A DNA stretch of 64,000 bases from Entonaema liquescens (taxonomy: Eukaryota > Ascomycota > Sordariomycetes > Xylariales > Xylariaceae), in contig CADCSX010000001.1 in the NCBI GenBank assembly GCA_902805475.1, forward strand, positions 496,001 to 560,000, written 5' to 3'. The position numbers were made by a program, and so were the translations under genes. This document shows, in pieces, positions 58,668 through 64,000 of the stretch (positions within the stretch are counted from its first letter, which is position 1; each line of letters opens with the position of its first letter). Under the pieces are notes generated by a model. That model had not been told where the DNA came from and did no database searches. It saw only the letters and a program-made list of their open reading frames with translations.

Positions 58668-59584
58668 CTATTTACCCTTCTTCACCCAGCTCTCGACAAC
58701 ATCGCGGGCATCGCTGACCTTGTCGTCAACGTAATTCTTTCCAACATCAACATGTACCCTGGCAAAGCGCCAAGCATCTTGGATGCCCTGCCTCGTCTTG
58801 AGGTGGGCATCGGCTACGGCGGGGAATCGCCGCTCGTAGCGCCATAGCAGGTCCGATACGTTGGTCATGGTTACGGGGAGTAGTAGCCAGCCGGCGCCGA
58901 CGCCGAAGGCTAGGGGGAGCGAGGCTCGTAGGACGATATTGCGGTTCCTGGTGATGATGCTACCGGCCATAGACGCTACAAGCACGTACACTAAGCCCGG
59001 CATTAATTTCTCGCCGCTTTCCCGCGGCGGCGCCAGCGATGCGATGGTCTCGGTGAAGGACTGTTCTAGATGGAACGCCGAGTCGATGGCGCCGTTTACG
59101 GCGTCCTCCGTGGCCGTAGCATATCGGTATAAGAACAGACGGGCCTTTCCGATTTCTACGGCTAGGCGATCGGTTGGCGTCGGGCTATGGTGTTTTTGCT
59201 CTGGCTGTTCGACTAAGGTTGTGGATGACGAGAACGACGCTTCTGATATGGTGTCTGAAGCTGGAGACGGAACCGGCGTATTAATGTTCTTCTGAGAGAG
59301 GAAGGGCTCGTAATCATCGTAGATAGGTTTCTTGGAAGACTGCCGGGTGTACGAATTAATAAAACGATTCGTCTATATTAGTACTTGGAAGGAGAGTAGC
59401 CGTACGTGGTCGTGTGAGGGTGCTTCAGCCAGCGCAACCGAGGGAAATAAAGCTCCTCCGGCGAGAGTCGCAGCCATGAAAGGCGCGGCGACACGCTACA
59501 AATTCGAATTGATTAGTATTTCAATAGCTTGATCGGATATTTCAGAGAGAAACTCACCCGTCGCAGCAGCACTCTCGCAGCCAT
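58668..59584 (-). CDS. MICOS complex subunit (Mic26/Mic27, ApoO-like)
   Basis: Apolipoprotein O-like subunit of the mitochondrial contact site and cristae organising system in the inner membrane. Exons are 59584-59558, 59495-59406 and 59339-58668 with introns 59496-59557 (GTGAGT, TACTAATC, TGTAG) and 59340-59405 (GTACGG, TACTAAT, GGCAG), all in phase 0. The product is 262 residues. The first exons give a basic presequence, MAARVLLRRRVAAPFMAATLAGG, split by intron 1. The core has an amphipathic region (VEIGKARLFLYRYAT), then two hydrophobic segments (LVYVLVASMAGSIIT and LPLAFGVGAGWLLLP) with the glycine-rich pattern of Mic26/Mic27. The tail is charged. It is divergent from OCT1 with a gap of about 413 bp, and both products are mitochondrial, so shared regulation is plausible. 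Mic26 versus Mic27 is not decided. Confidence 0.88.
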
Positions 59585-59997
59585 GTTGCGCTCAATTGGG
59601 GTTGGCGATTGCTTCGAGTTATTAAAACTTGGAAGCTTTTTTGAGAATATTGGATATTGGACTGCAACGATGATGTACGTACAAATCCGAATGTACCTTC
59701 CAGCTTTTTTTACGCGGCGGGTTCCGGGTCGGGCCCTCGGCGAAATTTTGGTTTGTTATAAGGTACGAAGTACGTAGATACGTAGATACGTAATTGCGAA
59801 CCGTCAATTTCCGTGCAGTAGCTTCCCATTGCACTGGACGGCCGTAACAGGTGAAAGCAATCGCACCTGAACATTAAAATATTATTTGCAAAAATTCCAT
59901 ACTTTTTTTTTTCTTTTTTTCAACTTTTCTTGTAAATAACTAATTATACTTGGAGCTTTGGTTTAGGTTCAAAGTTTCTAATAATGTTTTATGCGTC
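59585..59997. promoter_or_regulatory. Bidirectional promoter, MICOS subunit / OCT1
   Basis: About 413 bp separate the divergent start codons of two mitochondrial protein genes. The region has T-rich tracts (about 59900-59930) and a TACGTAGATACGTAGATACG short repeat (about 59769-59791). No TATA box stands out. Its use as a shared promoter is inferred from geometry only. Confidence 0.5.
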
Positions 59998-60001
59998 ATG
60001 A
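59984..60001 (+). promoter_or_regulatory. Five-codon uORF, stop overlaps OCT1 start (ATGA)
   Basis: An ATG at 59984 opens a five-codon frame whose TGA (59999-60001) overlaps the OCT1 ATG (59998-60000) as ATGA, a geometry that allows termination-reinitiation. A second upstream ATG at 59991 opens an overlapping 46-codon frame. Relevance depends on the true transcription start. Confidence 0.4.
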
Positions 60002-62403
60002 TAAAAACTATCCGCTCAGGTCTGTGGACCTGCTCAAGGTGTCTCCGACAAGCTTCTCGAATATCTCAAGTTCGAGGTCAAAGGCGTTGGCTCTCTTCCG
60101 CACCCGGCGTCGCTCAGGTCGACAACTCATATATACCCGTTGACCACACCCCTACCGACCTAAAACATGACGATGCATTATTGCGCCAGATCTTCGACTC
60201 ACCACCGACTTTCAAAGATTTTGCTAGACCTTTTTTCAAGATTGGAAGTCGTGAGAACGTGGGCCTATTTAGAAACAAATACCTAACGTCGCCACAAGGC
60301 TTCCTGACATTTGCAGATGTCACGATTAAGAGAGCCCAGAAGCTTGTGCATAAGGTTCTCAGTGCATCGACGTTGGAGGAATACAAAGCGCTGGTACGAG
60401 ACCTGGACAGGCTGAGCGATCTACTATGTCGAGTTCTGGATGTCTCGGATTTCGTGCGGGTAACTCACCCCGACGAGAAGATTCAAGCAGCTGCGTCGCA
60501 AGCGTGGTCGCTTGTCTACCAGTATATGAACCAGTTGAACACGGCGACAGGCCTAAGCGACCAGTTAGGGAAAGCTCTCGCCAACCCGGAGGTTATGGCG
60601 AGCTGGAACGAAGAGGAGCAGACGGTTGCAAAACTACTACAACAAGATTTTATGAAATCAGCAATACACCTCCCACAAGGGTCGCGAGATAAATTCGTTG
60701 ACCTCTCGCAACAAATTAGCGAATTGGGGTCATATTTCATCCAAGATATGCAACCCGCCCAGAGATACCTCGAATTACCCAGTAGTCAATTATACGGAAT
60801 GGACCCGCAGATGGCTTTGAGGTATATACGTGGAGGCTATATCCGTTTACCGACATTGTCCCCTGAAGCGACTGTAGCACTGAGAAGTGTGCATGATGAA
60901 GGTACGAGGAGGACAATATATTATGCGACTCGGACGGCCTCCAGGAAGTCTATCGAAACTCTGGAGGCTTTGCTACGATCGAGAGCCGAACTGGCGAAGC
61001 TATCAGGGTTTGAAAGTTACAGCCAGATGGCTCTTCACGATAAGATGATGGCCAAGACGCCTGAGTCGGTCCATCAATTCCTTTTGGCCCTATCTAATCG
61101 CAATGCACCGCTTGTCGAGGAAGAGATCGCAGCTCTCCTTCGAGAAAAGAGGGAAAAGCAGAATGTCACGGAAACCAGTCTCAAACCATGGGATAGAGAC
61201 TACTATATGGAAAGAATACGTTCATCTATGAGGTCACGACGGCGTAGGGATGATTTCCTGTCGTCTTATTTCTCACTCGGAACTGTTATGCAGGGCTTAT
61301 CAAGACTATTTACACGTTTATACGGAATTAGGCTTGTTCCTCGAGATACGTTACCGGGAGAGACTTGGCATCCGGACGTGAGGCGGTTAGATGTCGTGTC
61401 CGACACTGACGGGCACGTCGCAGTTCTATATTGCGATCTTTTCTTCCGAGATGATAAATCTCCCAACCCGGCGCATTTTACTGTGCGCTGTTCCAGGGAG
61501 ATATCGGAAGCCGAAATCCGAGAAGTAGCAGAAAGAGATGTGGCCGCCGGTGTCGAAGGACTTCCTAAATTCGAATCACCCGTCGATGCTGCAAACGATG
61601 GCATGCACGTGTCTCAAGAGTCCGGCTCTGTCAAGCAGCTACCAACAATTGCGTTAGTCTGCGACTTCGAAGAGAATAGGGGTCACGGACCGGCCCTCTT
61701 AGATTACTATCAGATGGAAACTCTCTTCCACGAGATGGGACATGCTATCCACTCGGTTTTGGCTCGGACCTCTTTACAAAATGTAGCTGGGACCCGGTGC
61801 GCAACTGACTTGGCAGAACTCCCATCTACTCTGATGGAGCATTTCTGTGCGGATCCCTCTGTTCTCGGGCTCTTTGCTCGACATCACGTCACAGACGAAC
61901 CATTACCGTTTGAAATGGTTGTGGATAAGTTAAATATTTCTAGGAGATTTGAGGCGTCAGACAGAGAGAACCAAATTATACTAGCCATGTTGGACCAGCA
62001 ATATCATTCATCCCTACCTAGTAGTAGTACGTTCAACTCTACGGAGATCTACTTAAACCTTCAGAAGGAATTTGGAAAGCTCCCGCCGGATCCACCAGGA
62101 ACTAGATGGCAGGGCTTCTTCGGTCACCTATTCGGCTACGGCAGTACCTATTACAGCTATCTCTTCGACCAAGTCCTCTCCAAGCGCGTGTGGCAAGTCG
62201 TCTTTTCGGCCGGCCACAACGGGGCCGCGCTCGACCGGGAAAACGGCGAGAGATTGAAGGAGAACCTGCTCAAGTGGGGAGGGAGTCGGGACCCCTGGCG
62301 ATGTCTCTCAGATACTTTGCGAGATGAACGCTTGGTAGATGGGGACGAGAAGGCTATGAGGCTTGTAGGAACCTGGGTCGACAAGGAAGATGTTCATACT
62401 TAG
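59998..62403 (+). CDS. OCT1: Mitochondrial intermediate peptidase OCT1
   Basis: M3 family zinc metallopeptidase that removes an octapeptide from imported mitochondrial precursors after MPP cleavage. Single exon, 801 residues from the ATG at 59998, close to the fungal OCT1 length. The N-terminus (MIKTIRSGLWTCSRCLRQ ... QRRWLSS) is a mitochondrial presequence. The zinc-binding HExxH is HEMGH at 578-582 (FHEMGHAIHS), and the third-ligand region follows (TDLAELPSTLMEHFC). Other M3 landmarks: LYCDLFFRDDKSPNPAHFT, ALVCDFEENRGHGPALL and GYGSTYYSYLFDQ. The frame is open about 16 codons upstream, but without an ATG. All catalytic residues are intact. Confidence 0.96.
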   Translation: MIKTIRSGLWTCSRCLRQASRISQVRGQRRWLSSAPGVAQVDNSYIPVDHTPTDLKHDDALLRQIFDSPPTFKDFARPFFKIGSRENVGLFRNKYLTSPQGFLTFADVTIKRAQKLVHKVLSASTLEEYKALVRDLDRLSDLLCRVLDVSDFVRVTHPDEKIQAAASQAWSLVYQYMNQLNTATGLSDQLGKALANPEVMASWNEEEQTVAKLLQQDFMKSAIHLPQGSRDKFVDLSQQISELGSYFIQDMQPAQRYLELPSSQLYGMDPQMALRYIRGGYIRLPTLSPEATVALRSVHDEGTRRTIYYATRTASRKSIETLEALLRSRAELAKLSGFESYSQMALHDKMMAKTPESVHQFLLALSNRNAPLVEEEIAALLREKREKQNVTETSLKPWDRDYYMERIRSSMRSRRRRDDFLSSYFSLGTVMQGLSRLFTRLYGIRLVPRDTLPGETWHPDVRRLDVVSDTDGHVAVLYCDLFFRDDKSPNPAHFTVRCSREISEAEIREVAERDVAAGVEGLPKFESPVDAANDGMHVSQESGSVKQLPTIALVCDFEENRGHGPALLDYYQMETLFHEMGHAIHSVLARTSLQNVAGTRCATDLAELPSTLMEHFCADPSVLGLFARHHVTDEPLPFEMVVDKLNISRRFEASDRENQIILAMLDQQYHSSLPSSSTFNSTEIYLNLQKEFGKLPPDPPGTRWQGFFGHLFGYGSTYYSYLFDQVLSKRVWQVVFSAGHNGAALDRENGERLKENLLKWGGSRDPWRCLSDTLRDERLVDGDEKAMRLVGTWVDKEDVHT

Positions 62404-63501
62404 CGTGGAAGCATGCTATATGTGTACAAATTTCCCATGGCCAATGGCATACATACACTAAAGCCAGGTATCCCTTCTCTAGCCGATATTCAACACGATG
62501 GCAGCCCTGAGAAGGAGCTCTTTCTAGTTATGGTCCGTGATGGATCTTATAGAGCTACAAACTATATGAATCATAGTAGAAGCTACACCATTGACCATAT
62601 AGACTTGGCTTATATAGAGATGAATAAAAACAGTTAAACAATGTGCCGCACTTATGAAAAAAAAAATTTAAAATATTGCCGTGAAATACTTTCCATTGTC
62701 GACTGGCGACTTTTACAAACCCCCTTAATACGAGCTTAGTTTGTTCCCTTTATTGACTTTGATATCCTTGGATAAACCTAGTGCTTCCTATATTAAATCT
62801 GTTAGGGGCTAAAAAGGGTTATAGAGGAAGGGTTCCAACTGTCGGTTTCTTTTCAAAGCATGAGAAGGGAAAAGATAAAATAAGGAAAGAGGTGCCCCAA
62901 CACTGTGGACAGTATAAAATCTATGGCAGTCTGAATAGCGAGGTGACGGTTTCCATTCAACTCATCTTACGTACTCGACACATCCCGTCACTTCCCTCGA
63001 TACTCCAAGAATGATGACAAGTGGTTGGTCTTTACTGCATCATATTCATACTTTATCCACTTCTCCTGCCATTCATACCAGTTGCTCTTACTTCTATGTC
63101 GAGCAAGCAAGAATGTTGAGCTATGAATATTTCGTCGTATTTCCTGAAGGTAAAACTCCATTACATCTTCACATCAACAACAAACATTAGTGTTGCAGAG
63201 AACTGTCAAGTTGCTATCATCATCGCTGTTAATACTACTATTTCTCGCTTTAAAGCTTCATTTTACTATTCATAAGAGGATTCATAGATCTATTTCTGCA
63301 AAGGTTGTTATCCAACGAAGACACAGGCCAGTACGCAGAAGAGCTAACGCAGAGAGATAGATCATCAGCACAAGTCCTCTGTTATTATAGAGTCCTTGCT
63401 ATCTCCATGTAAGCAAACTAATGCTCAAATAACTTCCTTTCCAAGCTTATATGCCACAGATACGAATACCACACTATACACTACAATAGAACAATAGAAA
63501 A
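62404..63501. other. Intergenic, OCT1 to WSC gene
   Basis: 3' flank of OCT1 and promoter of the WSC-domain gene. Short open frames near 62413 and 62781 have no family character. Confidence 0.5.
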
Positions 63502-64000
63502 ATGGCACCTCGCGCGTGTTCAGGCATCCTCGGTCTCGTCATGCTGCTGACCACAGTTCCTCTTTCGGTGGCACAACAAGCCCAGCCCACATGCTTCCCC
63601 ATGCCTGTAGCTGTCGGAAACACCACCACTCCAACCCAGATTATGAATGACACACCGGCCGACGCACCTAACCCCAGCTCCAGTGCCTCTCCTCGTCCCG
63701 ATCTGAGGATCATCGACGAAGACCCCCAGTACAAGTACGTGGGGTGCTGGTCTGAAGTCACCCTTCTAGACCCCGATGTCCATGCTCTTGATGGGCCGTT
63801 CCTGACGGCACCTGGTCTCATGAATGTCCATGTTTGTGTGGATTTCTGCCGTCATGCTGCGAACAAGAAGGCAGAGAACCAGACTGGATTCCGCTACGCG
63901 GGTCTCGAGTATGCTTTCCAGTGTTGGTGCGGTGACCATCTCTCGAAGCACAGCTACCACTTGATTGACGCCGTCTGTGACCTTCCCGTAAGTAGTACTC
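63502..64000 (+). CDS. WSC-domain secreted/surface protein (partial)
   Basis: The start and first exon of a gene running off the window. The ATG at 63502 opens a signal peptide (about 1-24, SGILGLVMLLTTVPLSVA), then a short polar region with N-x-T sequons, then a WSC domain from about residue 77 (YVGCWSE ... VCVDFC ... RYAGLEYAFQCWCGDHL ... DAVCDLP). The exon ends at 63987 before GTAAGT, a consensus donor inside the WSC domain; the last cysteines of the domain must lie in the next exon, outside the window. WSC domains occur in wall-stress sensors (with a TM helix) and in secreted carbohydrate-binding or copper-radical-oxidase proteins; which one applies cannot be told from this part. Confidence 0.9.
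   Translation, partial: MAPRACSGILGLVMLLTTVPLSVAQQAQPTCFPMPVAVGNTTTPTQIMNDTPADAPNPSSSASPRPDLRIIDEDPQYKYVGCWSEVTLLDPDVHALDGPFLTAPGLMNVHVCVDFCRHAANKKAENQTGFRYAGLEYAFQCWCGDHLSKHSYHLIDAVCDLPVSST

Overview
The window looks like nuclear DNA from a filamentous ascomycete (Pezizomycotina, probably Sordariomycetes; the class is an inference). Genes are single or lightly interrupted by short introns (about 50-180 bp) with GTRNGY donors, CTAAC/CTGAC branch sites and YAG acceptors. Characteristic fungal families are present: a HET-like protein, a Zn2Cys6 regulator, a GMC oxidoreductase, an M28 aminopeptidase, GH47 mannosidase, SHR3, OCT1, TPC1 and a WSC-domain protein. No bacterial, plasmid, CRISPR or viral features were seen.

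Layout. 1-7.3 kb has no supportable protein gene. It contains an AT-rich, probably RIP-degraded block (about 5.4-6.9 kb) and a degenerate tRNA-like Pol III unit (about 6.95-7.1 kb). 7.3-14.8 kb holds a disrupted GMC oxidoreductase (-), a DUF202 membrane protein (+) and an Hcs1/SMUBP-2-type helicase (+) with an apparent 1-bp frameshift. 14.8-24.6 kb holds a coiled-coil protein of unknown function and a secreted M28 aminopeptidase. 24.6-29.7 kb holds GH47 mannosidase, a HET-family protein without the HET core, and SHR3. 30.8-39.1 kb holds a cysteine-rich single-pass surface protein (-), a frameshifted type II HAD dehalogenase-like gene (-) and a Zn2Cys6 transcription factor (-). 39.1-47.0 kb is a long divergent intergenic region with many short tandem repeats. 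47.0-62.4 kb is gene dense: a SAM-PH protein, mitoribosomal protein mS42, tyrosyl-tRNA synthetase, an uncharacterised acidic protein, TPC1, a MICOS subunit and OCT1. The window ends inside a WSC-domain gene.

How the genes relate. There is no convincing biosynthetic or defence cluster. The clearest theme is mitochondrial: mS42, TPC1, the MICOS subunit and OCT1 lie within about 11.5 kb, and the last two are divergent across about 410 bp. SHR3, GH47 and the surface proteins serve the secretory pathway and cell surface, but they are interspersed and look like ordinary housekeeping genes.

Three otherwise well conserved genes (GMC, helicase, HAD) each carry a single-base indel in a short homopolymer or simple repeat. 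These are either assembly errors or real lesions; the GMC gene also has an in-frame TAG. I found no strong candidate for a wholly new system. The best leads are the core-less HET protein, the ATG-only first exon of the SAM-PH gene, the Pol III-like unit beside the AT-rich block, and the repeat-rich 7.9-kb divergent region.
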